64,000 nt of DNA. It comes from Caulobacterales bacterium (GTDB taxonomy: Bacteria; Pseudomonadota; Alphaproteobacteria; Caulobacterales; Aquidulcibacteraceae). The position numbers were made by a program, and so were the translations under genes. Below are positions 17,068 to 25,836 of the stretch, piece by piece (position 1 is the stretch's first letter; the number at the start of each line of letters is the position of its first letter). The DNA lies in NCBI GenBank assembly GCA_017303355.1, contig JAFLCU010000007.1:124001-188000 (forward strand), given 5' to 3'. The notes beneath the pieces are model-generated. The model did not search any database and was not told the origin of the DNA. It worked only from the letters and a program-made list of their open reading frames with translations.

Positions 17068-17906
17068 GGCGACGTCTTTCGCTCGGGTATGTGGCGCTCT
17101 TCCGGCCCCGCATAATGTGCTCCAAGGGCGTCGGGAATGATCCGCAAGGGAACGCCTTCTCGGATCTCCTCCGTGATATGCGCGAGCAGCGCCATGCCAT
17201 AACTCAGCGCGCCGAGACCGCCGATGATGAGAGGATCGAATCTGAGATCGGCTAGAACAGCGCCGAGCGCGCCTGCGAGGTTGATCGGAATGGTGCGCCC
17301 TTTAGTCTGCTTGAGGTGAGCCTCGATCGCATCGAGCATGCGGCCGTGTTCGCGCCAGCCATCGCGTTCTATCGCGAGGCGGCGAACGGCCACGGCGCGC
17401 GGTTCGGCTTCCTTGTGCATGGGATGGCCGAGACCGGGGATGCGCCCGCGCCGTTCGGTCCATACTTCCAGCACGCGTGCGCAGCTCTCCGGTTCGGGAA
17501 GCCCCCAGCCGAGCGCTTCGATCAGCATTTCGGCGGGCTCTTGCGGCGAGCCGGTGACCGATCCGCTTGCGAGCATGCCGCTCGCCAGGGCGGGCACAGG
17601 AGAGTCCGGGAATGCGGAGGCTGTAAAGCGCGCCGCCCCGACGGCGGAGCTAATGAATTGCTGGTCCATGCCACTGCGCATGACGAGATCGAAGAGTGCC
17701 GCTTCACGAGCGTCAGGCAGTTCGCCCTTGAGCAAGAGAAACGCAGATTCGGCGTACGAGAGTCTTTCGAGGATCTCCTCGACCGGGTATCCGCGCACGT
17801 GGATGCGCCCCTCTTGCGCACGGCTGATCCGCGTCGTCCAATAATCGCTCCAATCCCCCGAGGCGACATACTGGCCGATGCTCCTACGCGTCTTTGGATC
17901 AGGCAT
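17064..17906 (-). CDS. Citrate-synthase-like protein (citryl-CoA lyase type)
   Basis: The 280-residue protein keeps the C-terminal fold of citrate synthase, with the active-site histidine loop GLGHPMHKEAEPR and INLAGALGAVLADL later. It is much shorter than citrate synthase (about 430 residues) and resembles proteins labelled citryl-CoA lyase, which cleave or form a C-C bond next to a CoA thioester. In a catabolic operon it could release or condense acetyl-CoA or a related unit. Overlaps with both neighbours (4 and 8 bases) indicate coupling. Confidence 0.78.
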   Translation of the reverse strand: MPDPKTRRSIGQYVASGDWSDYWTTRISRAQEGRIHVRGYPVEEILERLSYAESAFLLLKGELPDAREAALFDLVMRSGMDQQFISSAVGAARFTASAFPDSPVPALASGMLASGSVTGSPQEPAEMLIEALGWGLPEPESCARVLEVWTERRGRIPGLGHPMHKEAEPRAVAVRRLAIERDGWREHGRMLDAIEAHLKQTKGRTIPINLAGALGAVLADLRFDPLIIGGLGALSYGMALLAHITEEIREGVPLRIIPDALGAHYAGPEERHIPERKTSP

Positions 17907-18330
17907 CGTTCGAGTCCTCCGCCATCGCCGGAACGAAAAGCGGCAAAACGAACTCGCCGCGCGATGCGAACCGGACTGTTACGCTCATGCCGCTCGCAAC
18001 CGATTCAGGCGCGCAGCCGACGATATTGGAAATCAACCTCGGTCCTTCCTTGAGGGCGATCAGGGCGATGACATAAGGGACCGGATAATCTGGATGATAA
18101 GCTTGTCTGTAGATCGTGAACGCGGCGATCTCTCCGCGGCCGGACAGCGCTTCTGCGCCAAGATCAGCCGACCAGCATTGCGGGCAGACCGGCCCCGCCG
18201 GCAGAAACAGGTGACTGCACGCGTTGCATGAAGCCGCCTGGAGGACATGACGCCGGCATGCGTCCCAGAACGGGCGCGTGAATTTGCTCGGCTCGAAGGC
18301 GAGGGGAGACGGATGGAAATCGGAAGTCAT
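17899..18330 (-). CDS. Zn-ribbon/OB-fold DUF35 protein
   Basis: The 143-residue DUF35-type protein has a rubredoxin-like zinc ribbon (Cys35, Cys38, Cys49, Cys52) followed by an OB fold (about 60-135; GRGEIAAFTIYRQAYHPDYP). Such proteins form complexes with thiolase-like partners, for example ChsH2-DUF35 with the aldolase Ltp2 in steroid side-chain breakdown. Its start overlaps the stop of exactly such a thiolase-like gene by four bases. Confidence 0.85.
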   Translation of the reverse strand: MTSDFHPSPLAFEPSKFTRPFWDACRRHVLQAASCNACSHLFLPAGPVCPQCWSADLGAEALSGRGEIAAFTIYRQAYHPDYPVPYVIALIALKEGPRLISNIVGCAPESVASGMSVTVRFASRGEFVLPLFVPAMAEDSNDA

Positions 18331-19469
18331 TGTCCCAGGATCAAAGTTGCGTGCGTGTTCATGCCGAGGCCATGGCCAGAGATGAGGGCCGTTTGCGCGC
18401 CCTTGATCTGCCGGTCGCCGGCTTCGCCGCGCAGCTGCCGAACCGCCTCGATGACGTGCATCATTCCCCCACCGTATCCTTCGGCCATCAGTCCGCCGCT
18501 CGTGTTCACCGGCAAGCTGCCGCCTGGGCCTATGCGTCCGCCTTCGACAAATGGTCCTGCTTCGCCCTTCTTGCAGAACCCATAGTCTTCGAGCTGCATG
18601 AGCACGGCGATGGTGAAGCAGTCATAGAGCAGCACGACGTCGATATCGTTTATGGCGAGCCCAGCGCGCTCTAACGTTGCTGGGCCACAGCGCGCCGCCG
18701 GCAGCGCATCGAAATGCCCCGGCGAAGACCAGGTGCAGAGGCTATGCGCTTGGCCGAATCCGAGAATAGAGACGGGCGCGCGCCGCATGTCTCGGGCGCG
18801 ATCGGCGGCGCAGACGACAACCGCCGCGGCGCCATCCGAAATCAAGCAACAATCGGCGCGTCGCAGCGGTTCGGCGACCAGACGCGACGCGAGATAGCCG
18901 TCGAGGTCGAGCGGCTCGCGAAGCTGCGCATGTGGCGTGCGCGCGGCATGCGCTCTCGCGGCGATGGCCACTTCCGCAAAGTGTTCAGGGCGCGTTCCGT
19001 AATGCGCCATGTGGCGCTGTGCGGCCAGCGCGTGCAGGCCGGTTGCGCCAAAGAAACCGAACACGGACTCTTCGCCGCGACCATAAGCAAACGAACCTGG
19101 CGACGAGAGGGCGGCATCTCCGTAAACGCAGACGCAGACCGAGCACAGCCCGGCTTCGATCGCCATCACTGCACGCTGGATGCTGGCAGCGCTTGAGGCG
19201 CCGCCCAGAACTTCAGAACCGACAAAATCCGGGCTGAGGCCGAGGTGTTGGCCAAGAGTTAGGAAATGCGGCGTAATTCCGTTGATGACGCCTTGCGTTG
19301 GGCCAGGATCGGTGATGAGGCCATCGACGTCGTGCTTGGCGAGCCCTGCATCGCTAATTGCCTGAAGAACCGCCTCAGCTTCGAGATCGAGCGCCGTCCG
19401 GCCGACAAACCGCCCAAAGGCGGTATGTCCGATTCCGGCGATCACAGCGCGATGGACGGCCACACTCAT
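18327..19469 (-). CDS. Thiolase-like protein of the SCP-x/Ltp2 type, lacking the usual cysteine
   Basis: The 380-residue thiolase-fold protein is probably the partner of the DUF35 protein encoded next to it. At the place of the nucleophilic cysteine it reads EVLGGASSAASIQRAVM, with no cysteine, and the usual GHP motif is GGLMAEGYGGGMM, with a tyrosine. Such replacements are known in Ltp2-type retro-aldolases, which split a beta-hydroxyacyl-CoA side chain rather than doing thiolysis. It is the first gene of the leftward operon; the shared operator lies 57 bases upstream. Confidence 0.82.
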   Translation of the reverse strand: MSVAVHRAVIAGIGHTAFGRFVGRTALDLEAEAVLQAISDAGLAKHDVDGLITDPGPTQGVINGITPHFLTLGQHLGLSPDFVGSEVLGGASSAASIQRAVMAIEAGLCSVCVCVYGDAALSSPGSFAYGRGEESVFGFFGATGLHALAAQRHMAHYGTRPEHFAEVAIAARAHAARTPHAQLREPLDLDGYLASRLVAEPLRRADCCLISDGAAAVVVCAADRARDMRRAPVSILGFGQAHSLCTWSSPGHFDALPAARCGPATLERAGLAINDIDVVLLYDCFTIAVLMQLEDYGFCKKGEAGPFVEGGRIGPGGSLPVNTSGGLMAEGYGGGMMHVIEAVRQLRGEAGDRQIKGAQTALISGHGLGMNTHATLILGQ

Positions 19470-19512
19470 CTCTCCTTGCGCACGGCGCGGGGCCTAACCG
19501 CATCGAAAGGTG

Positions 19513-19550
19513 TTGACGTATACACAGTTATTGAGGAATACTCAATAACT
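19513..19550. promoter_or_regulatory. Divergent promoter region with a perfect 25-bp palindromic operator
   Basis: A TTGACG box (19513-19518) precedes AGTTATTGAG-GAATA-CTCAATAACT, a perfect 10-bp inverted repeat around a 5-base spacer (19526-19550). It lies between the two divergent catabolic operons, and the same TGAG-N5-CTCA core with the same TTGACG spacing is found before the TonB receptor gene. The TetR regulator at 25204 is the natural candidate to bind it. Confidence 0.75.
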
Positions 19551-19591
19551 GGCGGCCTCGCAAGCCTCCGGCGGAAGGATTGGTCCAGACA

Positions 19592-20743
19592 ATGCAACGA
19601 GAATGGAGCGAAGAACACGAATTGCTGCGCCGCTCCGTCAACGAGTTCGTTGAGCGGGAAATCACCCCGCATGTGCTTGATTGGGAAAGTGCGGGCGAGG
19701 TTCCGCGGCAGGTTTTCCGCAAGCTAGGCGAACTCGGCATGCTCGGCATGCGGCTTTCGCCGGAGTATGGCGGCGGCGGCCAGGATTTCTGGTTTACGAC
19801 CGTTCTCCTACAGGAATTGATGCGATGCGGATCGATCGGAGTGCCGGTGACGATCATGGCGCATGCCGAGTTCGCCACCATGCTGATCGACCGGTGGGGT
19901 TCGCCGGCGCTCAGGGAGAAGTATGTCCGTCCGGCCGCGGCGGGGCGGATGCTAGGCGCGCTCGGCGTATCGGAGCCAGATGCTGGCAGCGATGTCGCTT
20001 CGCTACGCACGCGCGCGGTACGCGACGGCGACGATTACATCATCAACGGCTCCAAACTCTACATTACAAACGGGACCATCGCCGATTACATCACCACCGC
20101 CGTGCGTACTGGCGGCCCGGGCCATCGCGGCATTTCCGTCATTGTGGTGCCGGGCGACAGCAAAGGTCTGAAGCGCCGCCGCATCCAAAAACTCGGCACG
20201 CATGCGTCCGACACCGCGGAGCTGTTCTTCGAAGATTGTCGCGTGCCGGCTGACAATCTCGTGGGAACCGAGAATGACGGTTTCCGTCTTGTGATGTCCG
20301 GCTTCGAGGGCGAGCGGCTGGTGCTCGCCGTGATCGCCTGCGCGCATGCGCGCGCCATGTTCGATGAGGCGCGCAAGTGGGGCCATCAGCGCAAGGCGTT
20401 CGGTCAACAATTGCTCGGCTTTCAGGTCTGGCAACATCGTCTCGCCGATTTGCTGACTCGCATCGAGGCGGCCGAGGCGCTGACCTATCGCGGCATAGAC
20501 CTCTATGTGAATGGACGCCCCGCCCAGTCGGAAATCTCGATGGCGAAGCTGTTCGCGACGGAGACGGCCCTTGATGTGGCGCGCGAATGTGCGCAATTCC
20601 AGGGCGGTCTCGGCTACATGGAAGAATGCTTGATGGCGCGGCTCCATCGCGACGCGCTGGCGCTGACGATCGGCGCCGGCACGAGCGAGATGATGCGCGG
20701 CATCATAGCTCGCGCCAATAACCTGACGGCGGGCGCGGCATGA
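19592..20743 (+). CDS. Acyl-CoA dehydrogenase
   Basis: The 383-residue flavoprotein has all three ACAD regions: the N-terminal helices, the FAD/substrate signature LGALGVSEPDAGSDVASLRT, and the C-terminal helical domain ending GGLGYMEECLMARLHRDA and IGAGTSEMMRG. It introduces the alpha-beta double bond into an acyl-CoA and passes electrons to ETF. The loop before GTSE has alanine where medium-chain enzymes have the base glutamate, so the base may lie elsewhere, as in long-chain or isovaleryl types. The ATG was chosen over a TTG 12 bases upstream. It is first in the rightward operon. Confidence 0.88.
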   Translation: MQREWSEEHELLRRSVNEFVEREITPHVLDWESAGEVPRQVFRKLGELGMLGMRLSPEYGGGGQDFWFTTVLLQELMRCGSIGVPVTIMAHAEFATMLIDRWGSPALREKYVRPAAAGRMLGALGVSEPDAGSDVASLRTRAVRDGDDYIINGSKLYITNGTIADYITTAVRTGGPGHRGISVIVVPGDSKGLKRRRIQKLGTHASDTAELFFEDCRVPADNLVGTENDGFRLVMSGFEGERLVLAVIACAHARAMFDEARKWGHQRKAFGQQLLGFQVWQHRLADLLTRIEAAEALTYRGIDLYVNGRPAQSEISMAKLFATETALDVARECAQFQGGLGYMEECLMARLHRDALALTIGAGTSEMMRGIIARANNLTAGAA

Positions 20744-21531
20744 CGATCCGGAGCCAGGTTGAGGGCGCCATTCTGATCGTGACGCTCGATCGGCCCGCGT
20801 CGAGGAACGCTCTCAACGCCGAGATGCGCGAAAGCCTGATCGAAGCCTGGAGGCGCTTTCGCGACGACCACGCGCTGCGCGTAGCCGTCCTGACCGGGGC
20901 TGGCGAGTCGGCGTTCTGCGCTGGTGCGGACCTCAAGGAGATCGGCGATCATTATCGATCGATGACGCCGATCGAGCGGCGTGAGCATGGCGAACGCGAG
21001 CCGGGCCTTGGCGGGCTTACGCGTAATTTCGACCCGCGCAAACCTATCGTCGCCGCCATCAACGGCGCCTGCCTTGCAGGCGGGCTGGAACTGGCGCTGG
21101 CCTGCGACATCCGTGTCGCGGCCGATCACGCGACATTTGGTTTGCCCGAGGTTCGCCGCGGCATCCTGCCCGGCGCCGGCGGCACTCAGCGACTGCCGCG
21201 CGCGTTGCCGCTTGGCGTGGCGCTGGAGATGATCCTCTCAGGCGCGCCGATTGACGCTGCATCCGCGCTCCGGTGGGGACTTGTCAGCAGGCTTATGCCA
21301 GCCGCCGCGTTGATGGATTGCGCTCTCGATATCGCGAGCAGAATTGCGGCCAACGGTCCGCTTGCGGTCCGCGCGGCGCGCGACGCCGTCTACCAGGGCG
21401 CTGACCTGCCGCTCGATCAGGCGCTGCGCCTTGAGCAGTTCTACGCAGAGCCGCTTCGGCAAAGCAAAGACGCGCAAGAGGGCGTGCGTGCATTCATCGA
21501 AAGGCGCGCGCCAAGGTTTTCCGGGAATTAG
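20740..21531 (+). CDS. Enoyl-CoA hydratase/isomerase
   Basis: The 263-residue crotonase-fold enzyme has the oxyanion segments GAGESAFCAGADLKEIG and NGACLAGGLELALACDIR, and a glutamate in FGLPEVRRGILPGAGG at the position of a catalytic residue. It adds water across an enoyl-CoA. Its ATG overlaps the stop of the acyl-CoA dehydrogenase gene by four bases, so dehydrogenation and hydration are genetically coupled. Confidence 0.88.
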   Translation: MTIRSQVEGAILIVTLDRPASRNALNAEMRESLIEAWRRFRDDHALRVAVLTGAGESAFCAGADLKEIGDHYRSMTPIERREHGEREPGLGGLTRNFDPRKPIVAAINGACLAGGLELALACDIRVAADHATFGLPEVRRGILPGAGGTQRLPRALPLGVALEMILSGAPIDAASALRWGLVSRLMPAAALMDCALDIASRIAANGPLAVRAARDAVYQGADLPLDQALRLEQFYAEPLRQSKDAQEGVRAFIERRAPRFSGN

Positions 21532-21553
21532 ACAGACCCAAGGAGCGCCAGGA

Positions 21554-22408
21554 ATGGGACGTAAACGAATCGCGATCGACGCTTGGGCGACTTATGTTTC
21601 GCCGGAGGGCGCGAAGAGATGGCCGCCGGAGTTTCTTCATATCTTCCGCAAGTATCGTTCGCCAAAGTCGATGACGGAAGGCCAGACTGTTCAGGCGATG
21701 CTGCAGGAAATGGACGAGGCCGGCGTCGATCGCGTCATACTGTCGGCTTTTTACTACAAGGGTCAGTGGGTGCTGACGAACGAGGAGGTCGCCGATCTCG
21801 TCCGCCAATATCCCGACCGTTTCATCGGCGCCGGCACGGTCAGCGTCATGCAAAAGCCGATGGATGTCGCGCGCGAGGTCGAACGTCTCGTCAAGGATCT
21901 TGGTCTGCGCTGCATCCGGCTTGAGCCGTACATGTATGGAGACGGCATGACCGGCCTGCCGCCGAACGACAAGCATTACTGGCCGGTCTACATGAAATGC
22001 TCCGAGCTTGGCGTGGCGGTCGCAATCCAGGTTGGCCACACCGGGCCGCTGCTTCCTTCAGAGTGCGGTCGCCCGATCTACCTTGACGAAGTCGCGCTCG
22101 CCTTTCCGGATCTCGTCATTCTCGGATGTCATGTCGGTCAGCCCTGGCATGAGGAAATGATGACGCTGGCGTGGAAACACCCCAACGTCTATCTCGAAAC
22201 TTCAGCGCGCGGACCACGTCAGTGGCCGCAGTCTCTGGTCGATTACGCCAAGGGTTGGGGGCAGGACAAGGTCATCTGGGCGACCGATTATCCGCTGCTC
22301 GGCTTTGACCGGACCCTGAGCGAGCTTGAGGCGCTCGGGGTCAGCGAAGAAATCTACAGGAAACTGGTTCGCGACAACGTCGTGCGCGCGCTGAGGTTGG
22401 ACCTTTGA
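21554..22408 (+). CDS. Amidohydrolase-2 family protein
   Basis: The 284-residue TIM-barrel amidohydrolase resembles the ACMSD/decarboxylase branch: an N-terminal RIAIDAWATYVSPEGA in place of the usual H-x-H strand, a central EPYMYGDGMTGLPPNDKHYW, and the C-terminal metal-site strands VILGCHVGQPWHEE and VIWATDYPLLGF. Members hydrolyse or decarboxylate cyclic substrates. Here, between beta-oxidation enzymes, it may open or trim a ring. The start follows GGAGCGCCAGGA and suits the family length. Confidence 0.78.
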   Translation: MGRKRIAIDAWATYVSPEGAKRWPPEFLHIFRKYRSPKSMTEGQTVQAMLQEMDEAGVDRVILSAFYYKGQWVLTNEEVADLVRQYPDRFIGAGTVSVMQKPMDVAREVERLVKDLGLRCIRLEPYMYGDGMTGLPPNDKHYWPVYMKCSELGVAVAIQVGHTGPLLPSECGRPIYLDEVALAFPDLVILGCHVGQPWHEEMMTLAWKHPNVYLETSARGPRQWPQSLVDYAKGWGQDKVIWATDYPLLGFDRTLSELEALGVSEEIYRKLVRDNVVRALRLDL

Positions 22409-22845
22409 CCCCCGCCACGCAAGACCTTCTCGACTCGATCGCGTATATCGCTTGGCATGGCTGCAAGGCGATTGAACAAAGCGCGGTCTCTGTGAAGCTC
22501 GCGCTGCCGCCGCGCGACACTATGCTGAATTATGTCGGAGCGACGCACGCTGGCGCGATCTTTACGCTTGCCGAAACGGCGGCCGGCGTCGTCGCTGACA
22601 GCCTCGCGCGTCCGCTCGGCGCCTTCATTTTGCTTCGTGGCGCGGAGGTGAAATATACGCGTCGCGCTTTGGGCGAACTTGTCGCCACCGCCCTGGCCGA
22701 CGAGCCGGCGCGCCGCGCGACGGCCAAACGCTTTGCTGACGATGGCCGGGCCGATCTTTCCGTCGCCGTAGAAATTTGCGATGGCGAGAAACACCCGGTG
22801 TTCGAGGGCGCCTTTCACTATGCTTTGCGACCGAGGGCCTCATGA
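22405..22845 (+). CDS. Hotdog-fold protein (DUF4442-like thioesterase)
   Basis: The 146-residue hotdog protein has a central helix region in NYVGATHAGAIFTLAETAAG typical of PaaI/DUF4442 thioesterases. It probably hydrolyses an acyl-CoA, freeing CoA when intermediates accumulate. A TTG start overlaps the stop of the amidohydrolase gene, and its stop overlaps the next ATG, so it is embedded in a coupled series. Confidence 0.72.
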   Translation: MTPATQDLLDSIAYIAWHGCKAIEQSAVSVKLALPPRDTMLNYVGATHAGAIFTLAETAAGVVADSLARPLGAFILLRGAEVKYTRRALGELVATALADEPARRATAKRFADDGRADLSVAVEICDGEKHPVFEGAFHYALRPRAS

Positions 22846-23618
22846 CCAAAACCTTACTTGAACAGCGCCGAGGCAGCGTTCTGCATCTGACGCTCAATCG
22901 GCCCGATAAGCTCAATGCGATCGATCTGCCGCTGCTGGACGCGTTGACCTTGACGCTGGCGGCGGCGGAAGAAGACCGGGAGGTGCGAGCGATCGTACTG
23001 GCTGGCGCAGGCCGGTCGTTCTGCGCTGGGGCCGATATCGGCCAGATGATCGATCGCACGCCCGCTGAGTGGGAGCGCATTGTCGATCACTATCTCGATC
23101 CGATCCGCGTCATTTCGCGGATGGGCAAGCCGGTCATTGCACGCTGCCACGGCAATGTCTTTGGCGGCGGCCTCGGACTGGCGATGGCATGTGACTTTCG
23201 CATTGCCGCTGACAATGCGCGGTTCTGTACGCCGTTCGTGAAACTGGCGCTCGCCGGTTGCGACATGTCGGCGGGTTATTTTCTTCCGCGTCTTGTTGGG
23301 CTCGGCCGCGCGACCGACATGATGATGACCGCACGTATCGTTGAAGCCGACGAAGCGCTGCGGATCGGTCTGGTTTCGCAGATTGTATCCGAGGACCGTC
23401 TCGATGGCGTGATCGATGAATTCGCCGAGCGTCTCGCTGGCTTTGCGCCAAGGACAACGGCGTTCACAAAGAGCGCGATCCGCAAGTCGATCGACCGGGA
23501 TATGGAGGCTGAGTTTGACTATGAGGTTTTCGCGCAGGTGCAATGCCTGCAGAGTGACGATCACCGTGAAGGCGTTGCTGCGTTTCGCGAAAACCGGAAA
23601 CCTGTCTTCAAAGGGTAA
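22842..23618 (+). CDS. Enoyl-CoA hydratase/isomerase (second copy in operon)
   Basis: This 258-residue crotonase has GAGRSFCAGADIGQMID and CHGNVFGGGLGLAMACDFRI as oxyanion-hole segments. At the usual second-glutamate place the sequence is FVKLALAGCDMSAGYF, without the LPE found in the operon's other hydratase, which hints at isomerase, hydrolase or lyase chemistry instead of simple hydration. The ATG overlaps the previous TGA by four bases. Confidence 0.83.
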   Translation: MTKTLLEQRRGSVLHLTLNRPDKLNAIDLPLLDALTLTLAAAEEDREVRAIVLAGAGRSFCAGADIGQMIDRTPAEWERIVDHYLDPIRVISRMGKPVIARCHGNVFGGGLGLAMACDFRIAADNARFCTPFVKLALAGCDMSAGYFLPRLVGLGRATDMMMTARIVEADEALRIGLVSQIVSEDRLDGVIDEFAERLAGFAPRTTAFTKSAIRKSIDRDMEAEFDYEVFAQVQCLQSDDHREGVAAFRENRKPVFKG

Positions 23619-23645
23619 CGAGACAGTAAGCAAATCTAGGTGGGC

Positions 23646-24068
23646 ATGATGTCTCGTGACGTGCGATCCGGAAAGATAAGACGCGATCCGTTTACGGAGC
23701 GGCTCGGGATTCATAACGAAATCCATGAAGATGGCGTCTGCATCACTACTCATCGAAGCAGCGAAGACGAAAGCAATATATACGGCGTCGTTCACGGCGC
23801 GCTGCTCTTCGCCATGGCCGACGTCGGCATGGGTATGGCGCTCGCCGCAGCGCTCCCAGGCGAGCCCCGTCTCGGCAGCATTTCCATCACAGCGAACTTC
23901 ATCAGCGCAGGCAAACCGGGACTAATCACGGCGAAATCCCGAGTCGTACGGCGAGGAAGGGCGGTCGCCTTCCTGGAGACGGAGATCTCGGACGGCGGCG
24001 GCTCGCCATGCGCACGCTTTTCAGGAATCTTTCACATCTATTCCGGTGGAGGGGAGCAGGCGCGATGA
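23646..24068 (+). CDS. PaaI-type hotdog thioesterase
   Basis: The 140-residue hotdog protein has the VVHGALLFAMADVGMGMAL segment that carries the PaaI-type active site, then LGSISITANFISAGKPG. It is predicted to cleave aryl- or acyl-CoA esters. The ATG lies six bases after AGGTGG; a GTG six bases earlier is also possible. Its stop overlaps the next start by four bases. Confidence 0.78.
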   Translation: MMSRDVRSGKIRRDPFTERLGIHNEIHEDGVCITTHRSSEDESNIYGVVHGALLFAMADVGMGMALAAALPGEPRLGSISITANFISAGKPGLITAKSRVVRRGRAVAFLETEISDGGGSPCARFSGIFHIYSGGGEQAR

Positions 24069-25207
24069 ACGATCCTTCCTTGTCCAGCGAAGAAACCCAG
24101 TTTCGTGATGCCGTGCGAGCGTTCGCTGAAAAAGAAATAGCGCCGAATGCAGCACGGTGGGACTTGGAGGAGCGCTATCCGCGCGAGCTGTTCCAGAGGC
24201 TCGGCGAACTTGGCTGGCTGGGCGCGTCCTTTCCTACGGCCTATGGCGGCAGCGGAGGAGGATCGGCGCTCTATGCGCTCCTGTGCGCCGAACTCGCGCA
24301 TGCGTCGGCGGCCATAGCGCTCGGTGTCTACGTGCATACTGCGCTTGCGAGCGCCGCAATCTATCATCTGGGCGATGAGGCGCAGAAATCCCATTATCTG
24401 CCGCACGCGCTGGCGGGAAAGCAGCTCGGCTGCTGGGGTTATGCTGAGGCCGGCGCTGGCGCGGACATTTCATGCGTAGCGACGCGCGCGGTCCGGGACG
24501 GCGACGAATACGTCCTGAACGGGGCGAAGCTCTATATCACCAACTCACCTTTCGCGGACTTCATGGTGATCGTCGCTTCGACGGCGCCGGACCGGGGCCT
24601 AAAGGGCATGTCGCTCTTCATCGTCGATCGCGAAACCAAGGGCGTCAGCATCAGCGCTCCCTTCAAGAAGCTCGGCATGGGCGCTTCGGAAATGGCGGAG
24701 ATCGTCTTTGATGACGCCCGTGTGCCGGTGCGAAATCTGCTGGGAGCAGAGCATCTCGGCTTCCTGCAAGCGCTGAAGGTGCTGACGCTCGGACGAATTG
24801 CGAGCGCCGCCTTCGGCGTTGGCCTTGGGCGCGCCGCGCTGGAGGAAGCGGTCAGATACGCAAATGTGCGCATGCAGGGGGGAAAGCCCATTTCTCAGCA
24901 CCAGTTTGTGCGTTTCACGCTCGCGGATATGGCGACCAAGCTAGACGCCGCGTGGCGATTGACGCTTCATGCGGCGCGTGTCGCCGATGAAGGACTCGCA
25001 CACGATTGTGAGGCGTCGATGGCCAAGTTGTTCGCGACCGAAACTTGCACATATGTCTGCGAGCGCGCGCTGCATCTCTGCGGCGCGCAAGGCTACATGC
25101 GTGAGAGCGCGGCGCAGCGTTTCTATCGCGACTGCAAGGTCCTTGAGCTTGGCGAAGGAACCAGCGAAATCCAGCGGGAAACGATTTTTCGATTCATAGG
25201 GAAATGA
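24065..25207 (+). CDS. Acyl-CoA dehydrogenase (second copy in operon)
   Basis: The 380-residue ACAD includes GCWGYAEAGAGADISCVATR, the FAD loop KLYITNSPFADFMVIV, and the C-terminal LCGAQGYMRESAAQRFYRDC followed by LGEGTSEIQRE. It keeps glutamate in the GEGTSE loop, the catalytic-base position of short- and medium-chain enzymes, unlike the first ACAD of the operon, so the two probably act on different intermediates. It is coupled by four-base overlaps to the genes on both sides. Confidence 0.88.
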   Translation: MNDPSLSSEETQFRDAVRAFAEKEIAPNAARWDLEERYPRELFQRLGELGWLGASFPTAYGGSGGGSALYALLCAELAHASAAIALGVYVHTALASAAIYHLGDEAQKSHYLPHALAGKQLGCWGYAEAGAGADISCVATRAVRDGDEYVLNGAKLYITNSPFADFMVIVASTAPDRGLKGMSLFIVDRETKGVSISAPFKKLGMGASEMAEIVFDDARVPVRNLLGAEHLGFLQALKVLTLGRIASAAFGVGLGRAALEEAVRYANVRMQGGKPISQHQFVRFTLADMATKLDAAWRLTLHAARVADEGLAHDCEASMAKLFATETCTYVCERALHLCGAQGYMRESAAQRFYRDCKVLELGEGTSEIQRETIFRFIGK

Positions 25208-25836
25208 CGATGGGCGTCGCAGAGAGGCGCGAACGCGAACGGCAGGCGCGCAAAGAGACGTTGCTTCAGGCGGCGCGCGCCGTCTTGCTCGAAAAGGGCG
25301 TGCGCGGAACGACAACGAAGGAGATCGCTGAACGGTGTGAGCTATCGGAAGCGACGCTGTTCTTCTATTTCAAGAACAAGGACGAGATCCTGCTTTCGTT
25401 GATATTCGAGAGCATTGATTTCTGGGCGAAGGGTCTCGATGCGCTGTCCGAGCAGAGCCACTCCCGCGAGCAGATGCTCGATGAAATCTGGCGGTTCCAC
25501 GAGCGGGTCTATAGGGAGCATCCTGACTATTACGTTATTTCGACGTACCTCGCGCAGCCTCATGTGCTCGAGAATGTCTCGAAAGACGTGAAGGAGGAAA
25601 TTGCGCGCTTGTCAGGACAGAACTTCCAGCGGCTGTCTAAGTTGTTGGCGCGCGATGCGGACGCCGCATCAGGCCGGGTTATGGCGGATGCGATATGGGC
25701 GGCGTTCTTGGGCCTCACTATTATGAACGCAGCACGAAAGAACCTTGGACACACCGAAGCGAGCCAGGGGCGGCCAAGCCGTGCGAAGGTATTCGAAACG
25801 CTCAAAGCCGGCCTTCTAAGGAGAGGATCGCGGTGA
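25204..25836 (+). CDS. TetR-family repressor, candidate regulator of the catabolic cluster
   Basis: The 210-residue protein has a TetR N-terminal HTH (residues 15-62; GTTTKEIAERCELSEATLFF then YFKNKDEIL) and an all-helical ligand domain. TetR proteins in lipid and xenobiotic operons usually release DNA on binding an acyl-CoA or the substrate. It is encoded inside the rightward operon, overlapping neighbours on both sides, and would then control its own synthesis through the palindrome at 19526-19550 and the related site at 10470-10482. That link is inferred. Confidence 0.87.
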   Translation: MTMGVAERRERERQARKETLLQAARAVLLEKGVRGTTTKEIAERCELSEATLFFYFKNKDEILLSLIFESIDFWAKGLDALSEQSHSREQMLDEIWRFHERVYREHPDYYVISTYLAQPHVLENVSKDVKEEIARLSGQNFQRLSKLLARDADAASGRVMADAIWAAFLGLTIMNAARKNLGHTEASQGRPSRAKVFETLKAGLLRRGSR

